Assembly: GCA_035638775.1 (NCBI GenBank) | Contig: DASQZJ010000006.1 | Span: 1-64,000, forward strand | Length of the DNA stretch: 64,000 nucleotides | DNA from: DASQZJ01 sp035638775 | GTDB taxonomy: Bacteria; Pseudomonadota; Gammaproteobacteria; UBA5335; SLRW01 | Direction: 5' to 3' | Shown here: positions 34,619 to 46,360 of the stretch, in pieces | Numbering within the stretch: the stretch's first letter is position 1 | Layout of the letters: every line of letters begins with the position of its first letter | Notes under the pieces: model-generated | What the model was told of the DNA's origin: nothing | Seen by the model: the letters and a program-made list of their open reading frames with translations, nothing else | Database searches by the model: none | Translations under genes and position numbers: made by a program

Positions 34619-35383
34619 TCAGCTGCGGATGCCCGTCCCGCGATTGAGCAGGTGCAGGCTGAATACGAACAGGATAACGACGAACAGGCCGATGATCAGG
34701 TAGGCGGTCACGATGTTGATGTCGGACACCCCCAGGATGCCGTAGCGGAAGGCATTGACCATGTACAGGATGGGGTTGGCCATGGACACGTGCCGCCAGA
34801 AATCGGGCAGCATCTTGATCGAGTAGAACACGCCCCCGAGGTAGGTCAGCGGCGTCAGCACGAAGGTCGGGACGATGGAGATGTCGTCGAACTTGGTGGC
34901 GAACACGGCGTTGATGAACCCGCCCAGCGAGAACAGCACCGAGGTCAGCAGCACCACCGAGGCGGTGATCAGCGGGCTGGAGACGTGCAGGTGGGTGAAG
35001 AACAGCGCCACGCAGGTCACCAGCACCCCCACCAGCAGCCCGCGCGCGACGCCGCCGCCGATGTAGCCCAGCAGGATCAGGTAGTTGGGCACCGGCGCCA
35101 CCAGCAGCTCCTCGATGTGGCGCTGGAACTTGGCGCCGAAGAACGAGGACACCACGTTGGAGTAGGAGTTGGTGATCACCGCCATCATGATGATGCCCGG
35201 CGCCATGTACTGCATGTAGCTGTAGCCGTCCATGTGCCGGATCTGCGACCCGATCAGGCCGCCGAAGATCACGAAGTACAGGGTCATCGTGATCGCCGGC
35301 GGCACGATGGTCTGCAGCCAGATCCGGGAGAAGCGCTGGATCTCGCGGAAGAGGATGGTGCGGAACGCGATGAAATGGTTCAC
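34619..35383 (-). CDS. ABC-2 type transporter permease (YadH-like)
   Basis: A 254-residue inner-membrane permease with six predicted spans, for example IWLQTIVPPAITMTLYFVIFGGLIG, YMAPGIIMMAVITNSYSNVVSSFFGAKFQ, and the C-terminal IVTAYLIIGLFVVILFVFSLHLL. The conserved AKFQRHIEELLVAPV coupling segment and PLTYLGGVFYSIKMLP are typical of YadH. With the ATPase 10 bases upstream it forms an exporter of unknown substrate. It is a strong family match; the E. coli homologue is also without a known substrate. Confidence 0.93.
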   Translation of the reverse strand: MNHFIAFRTILFREIQRFSRIWLQTIVPPAITMTLYFVIFGGLIGSQIRHMDGYSYMQYMAPGIIMMAVITNSYSNVVSSFFGAKFQRHIEELLVAPVPNYLILLGYIGGGVARGLLVGVLVTCVALFFTHLHVSSPLITASVVLLTSVLFSLGGFINAVFATKFDDISIVPTFVLTPLTYLGGVFYSIKMLPDFWRHVSMANPILYMVNAFRYGILGVSDINIVTAYLIIGLFVVILFVFSLHLLNRGTGIRS

Positions 35384-35393
35384 GGCGCCGCCC

Positions 35394-36350
35394 TCACACC
35401 GGCGCCCGGCGCTCGCTCACGGTCGACACCGGCGGCTCGTGCGTGCTGCTGACCAGGCTCATGAACAGCTGCTCCAGCCGGTTGGCCTTGTTGCGCATGC
35501 TCAGCACCTCGAAGCCGGCCTCGCGCAGCCGCCGGAACGCCTCCGTCAGCCCCTGGCCCCGGTGCACCGACAGCTCGACGGTGTTCTCGTCCACCGCTTC
35601 CACGGCATAGCCGGGCAGCGGCGGCAGGTCCTCCACGCGCCCGTCCAGATACAGGACGTAGGTCTCGGTGTCGAGGCGGCGCAGCAGCTCCTTCATCGAG
35701 GTGTCCTCGACGATCTCGCCCCGATCGATGATGCCGATGTTGCGGCACAGGCTCTCGGCCTCCTCGAGATAATGTGTGGTAAGGATGATGGTGGTGCCCT
35801 CGGCGTTGATCTCCCGCAGGAAGGTCCACATCGAGCGGCGGATCTCGATGTCGACCCCCGCGGTCGGCTCGTCCAGGATCAGCAGCCTGGGCTCGTGGAC
35901 CAGCGCGCGGGCGATCATCAGGCGCCGCTTCATGCCGCCCGAAAGGTTGCGCGCGATGTCGTCGCGCTTGGCCCAAAGGCCGAGCTGGCGCAGGCAGGCG
36001 TCGGTGCGCTGGCGGGCGCGTTCGTAGGGCAGGCCGTAGAAGCCGGCCTGGTTCATCAGGATATGGCGGCACTTCTCGAAATTGTTGAAGTTGATCTCCT
36101 GGGGCACCAGCCCGAGGCAGGCCTTGACCGCCTCCGGCTCGCGGTCAATGTCATGCCCGAACACCCTCACCCGCCCCGCGGTCTTGTTCACCAGTGAGCT
36201 GATGATGCCGATGGTGGTGGACTTGCCGGCCCCGTTCGGCCCCAGCAGCGCATAGAAGTCGCCCGCCTCGACGTCCAGCGAGACGTCCCGCAGGGCCACC
36301 AAGCCGTTGGCGTAGGTCTTGTTCAGATCCTTGAGGGACAGGGCATGCAT
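35394..36350 (-). CDS. ABC transporter ATP-binding protein (YadG-like)
   Basis: A 318-residue ATPase subunit. Walker A is GPNGAGKST at about 38-46, the signature LSGGMKRRLMIARALVHEP, Walker B RLLILDEPTAGVD, and the switch His in TTHYLEEAE. A C-terminal extension of about 80 residues is typical of the DrrA/YadG subfamily. It is the first gene of the operon, with the permease and then an SDR following. The partner arrangement and subfamily point to an exporter. Confidence 0.94.
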   Translation of the reverse strand: MHALSLKDLNKTYANGLVALRDVSLDVEAGDFYALLGPNGAGKSTTIGIISSLVNKTAGRVRVFGHDIDREPEAVKACLGLVPQEINFNNFEKCRHILMNQAGFYGLPYERARQRTDACLRQLGLWAKRDDIARNLSGGMKRRLMIARALVHEPRLLILDEPTAGVDIEIRRSMWTFLREINAEGTTIILTTHYLEEAESLCRNIGIIDRGEIVEDTSMKELLRRLDTETYVLYLDGRVEDLPPLPGYAVEAVDENTVELSVHRGQGLTEAFRRLREAGFEVLSMRNKANRLEQLFMSLVSSTHEPPVSTVSERRAPV

Positions 36351-36416
36351 GGCGTTTCACGGCCGCCGCAAAAAGGGGCACAGGATAGCAGGTTTGCGCC
36401 GCCGCGGGCGGGAGCT

Positions 36417-36548
36417 TCAGCGCTCGAACGGGACGTTGAACCGGATGTTCCCCTTCTCCAGGCCCTCGGCGACGATCTCCAGCCCGCCCGAGCGGATCAT
36501 CCACTCCGGCCGGTGATCCCGGTATTCCCGCCGGAACGGCGTCCGGCC
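36417..36548 (-). pseudogene. Possible gene remnant in frame after the acyl-CoA ligase stop
   Basis: Directly after the TGA of the downstream-most ligase codon the same frame stays open for 43 codons to a TGA at 36417-36419. It reads as protein-like text (PEWMIRSGGLEIVAEGLEKG, then NIRFNVPFER). I do not recognise the family. It lacks a start with a ribosome site, so it could be the tail of a lost gene or chance. It is the only notable content of the 198-base gap before the ABC operon. Confidence 0.3.
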
Positions 36549-38348
36549 TCAGGCCGAACGCTTCGCCAGCTGCCGGACCTTCTCGCGAATGTCGGGGTAG
36601 ATCAGCTTGCCGCTGTCCTTGCGCGGAATCTCGTCGACCACGAACAGCGACTTGGGTTTCTTGTAGTTGGCGAGTTTCTCCGCGCAGTGGGCGATCACCC
36701 GCTCGACGTCCACCTCGCGCCCCTCGGCGGGCGCGACCAGGCCGCTGATCGCCTGGCCCCAGCGCTCGTCGTCGATGCCGACGATGGCGCAGTCCCCGAC
36801 CTCGGGAAGCTCCTTGATGACGTTCTCCACCTCTTCCGGGTAGACCTTCTCGCCGCCGGTGTTGATGCAGCCGGAGCCGCGCCCCAGCAGGATCAGCGTG
36901 CCGTCGCTCTCGACCCGGCACATGTCGCCGAAGATGGCGTAGCGCACGCCGCGGATGGTGCGGAAGGTGCGCGCCGTCTTTTCCGGGTCGTTCCAGTAGC
37001 CGCGCGGGATCAATCCGCTCACCGCGAGCTGGCCCACCCGGTCGGAGCCGGGCAGCACCTCCTCGTCGTTCTCGTCGAACACCTTCATGTGACCGGCCAG
37101 GCGAAAGCGCATGGGCTGGATCTCGCCGTCGCTCGACAGGCTCGGCTCCGATCGGCTCAGCCCCTCGGAGGCTCCGAGGGAGTCCACCACGATCATCTGC
37201 GGAATGCGCTCGAGCAGGGCCTGCTTGATGCGCGGCGACCAGACCACGCCGGAGGAGTTCATCATCACCAGCGACGAAGTGTCGTAGTCGTGGCGGTCCA
37301 GCTCCTCGAGCATGGGCACGGCGAAGGCGTCGCCCACGATCACCACGGTGCGCACCCGCTCCCGCTCGATCGTGCGCCACAGCTCCGCCGGGTCGAAGCG
37401 TTTGTCTTCCAGGAACACCACGGGCTCGCCGCCGGATATGGCGTTGAGCGTGGTCAGGAACCCGGTGCCGTGCATCAGCGGGCAGGCCGGCAGCGTGACG
37501 TTGGGCATGCCGCGGGCGGCCTTTGCCTTCTTCGCCACCGTTTCCAGGTCTCCGGCATAGCGCTCGCGCATGGATTTCTCGAGCAGGTTGCCGGCGAAGC
37601 GCTGCACCGCGGGTTTCGCGATCAGCCAGCGGAACAGCCCGGACTGCAGGAAGCGCAGCAGCGGCGAGCTGCTGCCGCCGCCGCGCGGTGAGAACAGCGA
37701 CGGCGGCGCATCCTTCAGCCGCGGCAGCAGGCTCTTGAACATCGGTGCCAGGATGCGCCAGTTCTCCCGGTAGAGCTGCACATCCCACATCACGCCCTTG
37801 GGATAGCCGGTGGTGCCCCCCGTGTACAGCAGGAACAGCAGGTCGTCGTTGCCGGGCGGCTCCCAGGGCAGCTCCAGGGTCTCCCGGTGCTGCAGCGCCC
37901 GGGCGTAGCTGTAGCGCCCCTGGCCCGGGTCGGCGTGGGCATCCGGCCCGATCACCACCACCTGTTTCAGCCCGGGCACCCGGCCGCGAATGGCGTCCAG
38001 CACGGGAAGAAAGTCCGCGTGGATCACGATCACCGAGGCACCGGAGTCGTCCAGCACGTAGCGCAGCTCGTCGCCCTGGTACTTGTAGTTGACGTTCAGT
38101 GGAACGCAGGCCAGCTTCTGGGCCGCCAGGTAGGACTCCATGTACTCGGGGCTGTTGCGCTCCATCACCGCGACGCGGTCGCCGCGCGCGATGCCGCCTT
38201 CCAGAAAGGCGTTGGCCAGGGCGTTGGTGCGGGCGTCGACCTCCCCGTAGGTGAGCCGGCGCCGACCCTGGATGAAACAGGGCGAGTCCGGTATGACGCG
38301 CGCGATGGCGCCGAACTTCGCCGCCGTATGCAGGTTGTGGTCGGCCAT
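36549..38348 (-). CDS. AMP-dependent acyl-CoA synthetase
   Basis: A 599-residue acyl-CoA ligase resembling FadD3-type and other bacterial acid:CoA ligases. The P-loop motif is LLYTGGTTGYPKGVM; the usual Ser is replaced by Gly in TGGTTG, as seen in some members. GEKVYPEEVENVIKELPEVGDCAIVG and the catalytic Lys in RKDSGKLIYPDIREKV complete the C-terminal domain. An insert of about 60 residues follows the P-loop. The ATG at 38348 has a purine-rich site; a GTG at 38378 overlaps the stop of the upstream dehydrogenase (GTGA) and is an alternative. It activates an acid that the co-transcribed dehydrogenase presumably oxidises. Confidence 0.9.
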   Translation of the reverse strand: MADHNLHTAAKFGAIARVIPDSPCFIQGRRRLTYGEVDARTNALANAFLEGGIARGDRVAVMERNSPEYMESYLAAQKLACVPLNVNYKYQGDELRYVLDDSGASVIVIHADFLPVLDAIRGRVPGLKQVVVIGPDAHADPGQGRYSYARALQHRETLELPWEPPGNDDLLFLLYTGGTTGYPKGVMWDVQLYRENWRILAPMFKSLLPRLKDAPPSLFSPRGGGSSSPLLRFLQSGLFRWLIAKPAVQRFAGNLLEKSMRERYAGDLETVAKKAKAARGMPNVTLPACPLMHGTGFLTTLNAISGGEPVVFLEDKRFDPAELWRTIERERVRTVVIVGDAFAVPMLEELDRHDYDTSSLVMMNSSGVVWSPRIKQALLERIPQMIVVDSLGASEGLSRSEPSLSSDGEIQPMRFRLAGHMKVFDENDEEVLPGSDRVGQLAVSGLIPRGYWNDPEKTARTFRTIRGVRYAIFGDMCRVESDGTLILLGRGSGCINTGGEKVYPEEVENVIKELPEVGDCAIVGIDDERWGQAISGLVAPAEGREVDVERVIAHCAEKLANYKKPKSLFVVDEIPRKDSGKLIYPDIREKVRQLAKRSA

Positions 38349-38374
38349 GGCCGTATCCCCCCGACGGATTGCCG

Positions 38375-39520
38375 TCACATTCCCATCTGGCGGGCGGCCA
38401 GATCCTTCATGATCTCGCTCGAGCCGCCGCCGATGGTGAGCACCTTGGTTTCACGGTAGATCCTCTCCACCGGCGTGCCACGCATGTAGCCGGCACCGCC
38501 GAAGATCTGCATCGCCTCCGAGGCGCAGTACTCCAGCGTACCGGTAGCGAGGTTCTTGAGCATGCACAGGTCGGCGACCGGGGTCTCGCCCTGGTGGACC
38601 CGCCACGCGAGCTCATCCAGGTAGGCGCGGGCCGCGTTGACCTTCATGTTCATGTCCACCAGACGGTGCCGGACCACCTGGTTCTCGATCAGGGGGCGGC
38701 CGAAGGTGGCGCGCTCGCGGGCGTAGGCGGTGGCCTCGTCGATGCACAGGCGGGCGAAGCCGCAGGCCTGTGCGGCGAGCCCCAGCCGCTCGCCGTTGAA
38801 GTTGCGCATGATGCCCATGAAGCCGCCGTTCTCCGGGCCCAGCAGGTTCTCGGCCGGCACCCGGCAGTCGTCGAAGTACAGCGTCGCGGTGTCCGAGCAC
38901 CACCAGCCCATCTTCTTCAGGGGCGTCTGGCTGAAGCCCGGCGTGCCCTTCTCCACGACCAGCAGGGAGATCCCGTCCATGCCGGGCCCCCCCGTGCGCA
39001 CGGCCACGGTGTACAGGTCTGCCCGGACTCCGGAGGTGATGAAGGTCTTGGAACCGTTGATCACGTAGTGATCGCCCTCGCGCCGCGCCGTGGTGCGCAG
39101 GCTGGCCACGTCGGAGCCGCCCGACGGCTCGGTGATGGCGAGCGCGCTGATCTTCTCCCCGGCCACCACCGGCGGCACGAAGCGGCGCTTCTGGTCCTCG
39201 GTCCCCAGGTGAACGACGGGCGGCAGGCCGATGCCGAGACTCATCAGGCTGGCGATCACGCCGCCGGAGCCGGCGCGTGTGAGCTCCTCGGTGAGGATGA
39301 TGTTGTAGAACGGATCCGGCGCGGGCTGCCCGCCGTACTCCTCCGGAAAGCCCAGTCCCAGGATGCCGGCCTCCGCCGCGCGCCGGTACAGCTCGCGCGG
39401 AAACTCGCCGGCCTCGTCCCACTCGTCCACGTGCGGGCGGATCTCCTTCTCGACGAAGCGGCGGACGGATTCGCGGAAGATCGCGTGGTCCTGGGTGTAG
39501 AAAGGGCTGCTGCCGGACAT
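38375..39520 (-). CDS. Acyl-CoA dehydrogenase (long-chain/isovaleryl type active site)
   Basis: A 381-residue acyl-CoA dehydrogenase with the flavin-site motif ITEPSGGSDVAS. At the usual C-terminal base position it reads TIGGGSSEIM, so the Glu is replaced by Gly. A Glu is instead available in NFNGERLGLAAQA, the place used by long-chain and isovaleryl-CoA dehydrogenases, so it should still be active, with a preference for bulky or branched substrates. The ATG at 39520 follows GGAGG. It is the first gene of a minus-strand operon with the acyl-CoA ligase, divergent from the cox genes. Confidence 0.9.
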   Translation of the reverse strand: MSGSSPFYTQDHAIFRESVRRFVEKEIRPHVDEWDEAGEFPRELYRRAAEAGILGLGFPEEYGGQPAPDPFYNIILTEELTRAGSGGVIASLMSLGIGLPPVVHLGTEDQKRRFVPPVVAGEKISALAITEPSGGSDVASLRTTARREGDHYVINGSKTFITSGVRADLYTVAVRTGGPGMDGISLLVVEKGTPGFSQTPLKKMGWWCSDTATLYFDDCRVPAENLLGPENGGFMGIMRNFNGERLGLAAQACGFARLCIDEATAYARERATFGRPLIENQVVRHRLVDMNMKVNAARAYLDELAWRVHQGETPVADLCMLKNLATGTLEYCASEAMQIFGGAGYMRGTPVERIYRETKVLTIGGGSSEIMKDLAARQMGM

Positions 39521-39610
39521 CTCGCCTCCGTAGCCGGCGCCGGGCCCGCCGGAATGAGCACCACCCCCGCCAGGGCGCCCGGACGGCACGGCGCAGGGAT
39601 CCTGCAACGC

Positions 39611-39639
39611 AAGTTAAACCAGGGCAGGAAGGCTGTAAA
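39611..39639 (-). promoter_or_regulatory. Promoter of the dehydrogenase-ligase operon
   Basis: On the minus strand: -35 TTTACA (39639-39634), a 17-base spacer and -10 TAACTT (39616-39611). It is about 90 bases upstream of the ATG at 39520. The operator-like palindrome at 39640-39655 abuts the -35 box. Confidence 0.5.
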
Positions 39640-39655
39640 CCGAGCGCTTGCTTGG
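39640..39655. promoter_or_regulatory. TetR-type operator candidate in the divergent acd/cox region
   Basis: CCGAGCGCTTGCTTGG is an imperfect palindrome (half-site CCRAGC). Read on the minus strand it matches 13 of 17 positions of the site upstream of the TetR gene at 48765. It adjoins the -35 box of the dehydrogenase-ligase promoter and lies 138 bases before coxG. Confidence 0.5.
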
Positions 39656-39792
39656 TGGTTCCCCGCTCCCCCGGAAGTGCGCCCGGTCCCCGGCATCTCT
39701 TCGCGCGACACGTTTACCCGCCCGGCATTCCGCTGTTAAATAGGAGCATCGCCCCGCACGGGGACCACGCCGATTTTCCTGGAGGATCGCTC

Positions 39793-40281
39793 ATGGACAT
39801 GACCGGCGAGCAGCATATCCCGGCCTCGCAAATGGAAGTCTGGGACGCGCTCAACGACACCGACGTGCTGGCCGAGTGCATACCCGGAGCCGAATCCGTC
39901 GAGCGGGTTTCGGACACCGAGCTCAACGTCGCCCTCACCGCGAAGTTCGGTCCCGTCAAGGCGCGCTTCAAGGGGCGCGGCACCCTCTCGGACATCGACC
40001 CTCCCAACAGCTACACTATTTCATTCGAGGGCCAGGGCGGCACCGCGGGGTTCGGCAAGGGCAGCACCTCGATCCAGCTGCAGCCGGAAGAAGACGGCGG
40101 CACGCTGCTGACCTACGAGGTCAGTGCCACGGTCGGAGGCAAGCTCGCACAGATCGGATCACGCCTGGTCAACAGCGCCGCGCGCAAGCTGGCCAACCAG
40201 TTCTTCGGTGCTCTCGTCACCCACTTCGGTGGTGAAGAGGAGGATGAACAGGGCGACGGGGAGCAGCAGACGGAGTCCTGA
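39793..40281 (+). CDS. coxG: CoxG-like SRPBCC protein
   Basis: A 162-residue SRPBCC-fold protein of the carbon monoxide dehydrogenase subunit G family. It opens with EQHIPASQMEVWDALNDTDVLAECIPGAESV and has the SFEGQGGTAGFGKGSTSIQL and TLLTYEVSATVGGKLAQIGSRLV segments. The C-terminus is a short acidic tail (EEEDEQGDGEQQTES) without the membrane-anchoring helix of some CoxG proteins. CoxG recruits CO dehydrogenase to the membrane in Oligotropha. Here it starts the plus-strand module. TGTTAAAT upstream is a possible extended -10. Confidence 0.88.
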   Translation: MDMTGEQHIPASQMEVWDALNDTDVLAECIPGAESVERVSDTELNVALTAKFGPVKARFKGRGTLSDIDPPNSYTISFEGQGGTAGFGKGSTSIQLQPEEDGGTLLTYEVSATVGGKLAQIGSRLVNSAARKLANQFFGALVTHFGGEEEDEQGDGEQQTES

Positions 40282-40515
40282 GAATCCGTCCGGCACCGGA
40301 GCCGAATCGCGCGGTGACGCCGGAAACCGGGTAACGGTCCGGCACACCTTCCGGATCACCGGTCATCCGGCGACCGCCCCGGCGGCCGCGGAAGGCCGTG
40401 ACGACCCGAAGCACCACAAAGCGGAGCGCAGCGGCCGCCGGCCGCTGACGATGGCCGCAGCGCCGGGCTCCCCGGCACTGCTGCGGCGGGCCAACATGCA
40501 TCACGGAGGAGTCTC

Positions 40516-40986
<471 letters not shown>

Positions 40987-40989
40987 GCC

Positions 40990-43371
<2,382 letters not shown>

Positions 43372-43393
43372 CCAAACGAGTCTGGAGGAAGAC

Positions 43394-44194
43394 ATGCACG
43401 CATTCGAGTATCACCGGCCCGAGAAGTCCGCGGACGCGGTGTCCGCCCTGAAGAAGGCGGAGGACGGCCGCTTCCTGGCGGGCGGTCAGAGCCTGCTGCC
43501 GTCGATGAAGCAGCGCCTGTCGGCGCCGTCCGACCTGGTCAGCCTGTCCCGCGTCAACGAGTTGCGCGGCATCAAGGTCGACGGCAAGGCCGTCACCATC
43601 GGCTCCATGACCCGGCACGCGGAGGTGGCCGACTCGGCCGACGTGGCGCGGGCCATCCCGGCGCTGGCCGAGCTGGCGAGCAACATCGGCGACCGCCAGG
43701 TGCGCAACCTGGGCACCATCGGCGGCTCGATCGCCAATGACGACCCGTCGGCGGACTACCCGGCCGCCGTGCTGGCCCTGAACGCCACCGTGGTCACCGA
43801 CCGGCGCCGGATTGCCGCCGATGACTTCTTCGTCGACATGTTCGAGACCGCGCTGGAGCCCGAGGAGCTGGTCACCGCGGTGGAGTTCCCGGTCCCCGAC
43901 CAGGCCGCCTACGCCAAGTTCGAGCAGCCGGCCTCGCGCTTCGCGCTGGTCGGCGTGATGGTCGCCCGCAGCGGCTCGGAGGTGCGCGTGGCCGTCACCG
44001 GTGCCGCCCCCAGCGTGTTCCGGGTACCCGAGATGGAGAAGGCCCTGGCGAAGGAGTTCAAGGCCTCCGCCATCGAGGGCATCAACATCTCGCCGGACGA
44101 GATGATGGCCGACATGCACGGGGATGCGGACTATCGTGCCCACCTGGTCGGCGTGATGGCGCGTCGCGCGGTCGACGCCGCGGCCAACCGATGA
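43394..44194 (+). CDS. coxM: Molybdenum hydroxylase FAD subunit
   Basis: A 266-residue FAD-binding medium subunit, with the flavin motifs AGGQSLLPSMKQRL near 31-44 and RNLGTIGGSIANDDPSADYPAA near 108-130, as in CoxM. It has no extra Cys cluster, so it is not the beta subunit of 4-hydroxybenzoyl-CoA reductase, which carries an additional [4Fe-4S]. It follows coxL by 22 bases. The stop overlaps the coxD ATG (ATGA). It delivers electrons from FAD to quinone or another acceptor. Confidence 0.92.
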   Translation: MHAFEYHRPEKSADAVSALKKAEDGRFLAGGQSLLPSMKQRLSAPSDLVSLSRVNELRGIKVDGKAVTIGSMTRHAEVADSADVARAIPALAELASNIGDRQVRNLGTIGGSIANDDPSADYPAAVLALNATVVTDRRRIAADDFFVDMFETALEPEELVTAVEFPVPDQAAYAKFEQPASRFALVGVMVARSGSEVRVAVTGAAPSVFRVPEMEKALAKEFKASAIEGINISPDEMMADMHGDADYRAHLVGVMARRAVDAAANR

Positions 44195-45132
44195 CGGGAG
44201 GGGGGGTGACAGAAGCCGCAAGCGCCGTCGCCTCGATCGACCAGAGCCAGGATCTGCTGCGGAGCCAGAGCTACGTCGCCGACCGGCGCCTGTCCACGGT
44301 GGTGTACCTGGCGCTGCGGATGGGTCGTCCGCTGTTCCTCGAGGGCGAGGCGGGCGTCGGCAAGACCGAGATCGCCAAGGTGCTCGCCGGCGGCCTGGAC
44401 CGGCCGCTGGTGCGGCTGCAGTGCTACGAGGGGCTGGATGTCGCGCAGGCCGCGTACGAGTGGAACTATCCGCGGCAGATGCTGGAGATCCGCCTGGCCG
44501 AGGCGGCCGGCGAGCACGACCGCGAGCGGCTGGGCCATGACATCTTCTCGGAGCAGTTCCTGATCGAACGCCCGCTCCTGCGGGCGCTGCGCGGCGGACC
44601 TTCGGGGCCCCCGGTGCTGCTGATCGACGAACTCGACCGGGCGGACGAGCCCTTCGAGGCCTACCTGCTCGAGGTGCTGTCCGATTTTCAGCTCTCGATC
44701 CCGGAGCTGGGGACCATCCGGGCGGAGGAGCCGCCGATCGTGGTGATCACCTCCAACCGCACCCGGGAGATCCACGACGCGGTCAAGCGCCGCTGCCTGT
44801 ACCACTGGGTGGACTACCCCGACGCTGCCCGCGAGCTGGAGATCGTCTCGCTGAAGGCGCCCCGGGCCGCGAGCGCCCTCTCGCGCGAGGTGGTGGCCTT
44901 CGTCCAGGCACTGCGCGAGGGCGACTACTTCAAGCTGCCGGGCATCGCCGAAACCATCGACTGGGCCAACGCGCTGGTGGCCCTGGACAAGCTCTCGCTG
45001 GATCCGGATACGGTCAACGACACCCTGGGCGTGCTGCTCAAGTACCAGGATGACCTTGCCCGCCTGCAGGGCAGCGAGGCGCGGCGCATCCTCGATCAGG
45101 TCCGGGCCGACCTGGCGGCCGAAGGCGGCTGA
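44191..45132 (+). CDS. coxD: MoxR-type AAA+ ATPase CoxD
   Basis: A 313-residue AAA+ ATPase of the MoxR family. Walker A is GEAGVGKT at 52-59, Walker B LLIDELDRADEPFE at about 145, and sensor 1 VVITSNRTRE. In Oligotropha CoxD is needed to build the mature Mo-Cu-S active site of the large subunit; related AAA/VWA pairs act as metal-cofactor insertion chaperones. It is coupled to coxM by ATGA overlap and followed 9 bases later by the VWA partner coxE. Its presence suggests that this form II enzyme also needs an energy-driven maturation step. Confidence 0.92.
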   Translation: MTGGGVTEAASAVASIDQSQDLLRSQSYVADRRLSTVVYLALRMGRPLFLEGEAGVGKTEIAKVLAGGLDRPLVRLQCYEGLDVAQAAYEWNYPRQMLEIRLAEAAGEHDRERLGHDIFSEQFLIERPLLRALRGGPSGPPVLLIDELDRADEPFEAYLLEVLSDFQLSIPELGTIRAEEPPIVVITSNRTREIHDAVKRRCLYHWVDYPDAARELEIVSLKAPRAASALSREVVAFVQALREGDYFKLPGIAETIDWANALVALDKLSLDPDTVNDTLGVLLKYQDDLARLQGSEARRILDQVRADLAAEGG

Positions 45133-45141
45133 GGGACCGGC

Positions 45142-46341
45142 GTGAGCGGCGACGAAGCGATCCCGGCGGGACGCCTGGCAGAGAACGTCGTACACTTCGT
45201 ACGGGTGCTGCGCGCCGCCGGGCTGCCGGTGGGGCCCGACCGGGTGCTCGACGCGCTGCAGGCGGCGGAGGTGGCCGGCGTGCGCCGGCGCGATGACCTG
45301 CACGCCGCCCTCGCCAGCGTGCTGGTGGACCGGCACGACCAGCTGGAGCTGTTCGACCAGGCGTTCCGCATCTTCTGGAAGGATCCCGCGCTGCTCGACC
45401 GCGTGCTTCAGCTCATGCTGCCGCACGCCCCGGCCCCGCCCGACCAGCGACGGCGCGACAACCGGCGCCTGAGCGAGGCACTGGCGCCGCGCTCGCAGGA
45501 GCCACGGGAGCCGAAGCGGGAGAAGGAGATCGAGGTCGATGCCCGCCTCACCTTCACCGACCAGGAGGTGCTGCGGAAGATGGACTTCGAGAGCATGTCC
45601 GCGGCGGAGCTGGCCCGGGCCCAGCGGGCGGTGGCGCGCATGCAGCTGCCGCTGCGCCCGATCCCGACGCGGCGCACCGCGCCCGACCCGCGCGGGCGCC
45701 ACGTGGACCTGGGTGCCACGCTGCGTGCCAGCGCCCGCAGCGGCGGCATGGTGATCCCGCTGCGACGCCGCTCGCCGCGCACGCGGCCGCCGGCGCTGGT
45801 GGTCCTTTGCGACATCTCCGGCTCGATGAGCCGCTATTCGCGCATGTTCCTGCAGTTCCTGCACGCCGCGGTGAACGAGCGTACGCACTGCCACGTGCTG
45901 CTGTTCGGCACCCGGCTGACCAACGTCACTCCGCAGATGCGCAGCCGCGATCCGGACGTGGCCCTGCGACGCGTCAGCGAGCAGGTGCAGGACTGGGCCG
46001 GCGGGACGCGGATCGGTGCCTGTCTGCGGGAATTCAACCTGCGCTGGTCCCGGAGGCTGCTGGGCCAGGGCGCCGTCGTGCTGCTGGTTACCGACGGACT
46101 GGACCGCGACGCGGGCGCCGGTCTGGAGCGCGAGATCGACCGCCTGCACAAGTCCTGCCGGCGGCTGATCTGGCTCAATCCGCTGCTTCGCTACGCCGGC
46201 TTCGAGGCGCGCGCCGCCGGCGTGCGCGCGCTGCTGCCGCATGTCGACGAGTTCCGCCCGGTGCACAGTCTCGAGAGCTTCGAGCAGCTCGCGCAGGCGC
46301 TCGCGAGCCCGGCCTCCCGGCAGCGCCGGGCGGCCGGCTAG
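45142..46341 (+). CDS. coxE: VWA-domain protein CoxE
   Basis: A 399-residue protein with a C-terminal von Willebrand A domain. The MIDAS metal site is DISGSMS at 224-230, with supporting Thr and Asp residues in GGTRIGACL and VTDGLDRD. The N-terminal half is helical and charged (PREPKREKEIEVDARLTFTD). With CoxD it forms the MoxR-VWA chaperone pair for active-site assembly. The start is GTG. It is the last plus-strand gene of the module and converges on coxF with 19 bases between stops. Confidence 0.9.
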   Translation: MSGDEAIPAGRLAENVVHFVRVLRAAGLPVGPDRVLDALQAAEVAGVRRRDDLHAALASVLVDRHDQLELFDQAFRIFWKDPALLDRVLQLMLPHAPAPPDQRRRDNRRLSEALAPRSQEPREPKREKEIEVDARLTFTDQEVLRKMDFESMSAAELARAQRAVARMQLPLRPIPTRRTAPDPRGRHVDLGATLRASARSGGMVIPLRRRSPRTRPPALVVLCDISGSMSRYSRMFLQFLHAAVNERTHCHVLLFGTRLTNVTPQMRSRDPDVALRRVSEQVQDWAGGTRIGACLREFNLRWSRRLLGQGAVVLLVTDGLDRDAGAGLEREIDRLHKSCRRLIWLNPLLRYAGFEARAAGVRALLPHVDEFRPVHSLESFEQLAQALASPASRQRRAAG

Positions 46342-46360
46342 CCAGGCCTCCCGCCCCCGA

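Noticed and set aside
36417..36551. Selenocysteine or stop read-through in the acyl-CoA ligase
   Set aside because: The ligase already has its complete C-terminal domain before the TGA, including the catalytic Lys motif, so an extension is not needed.
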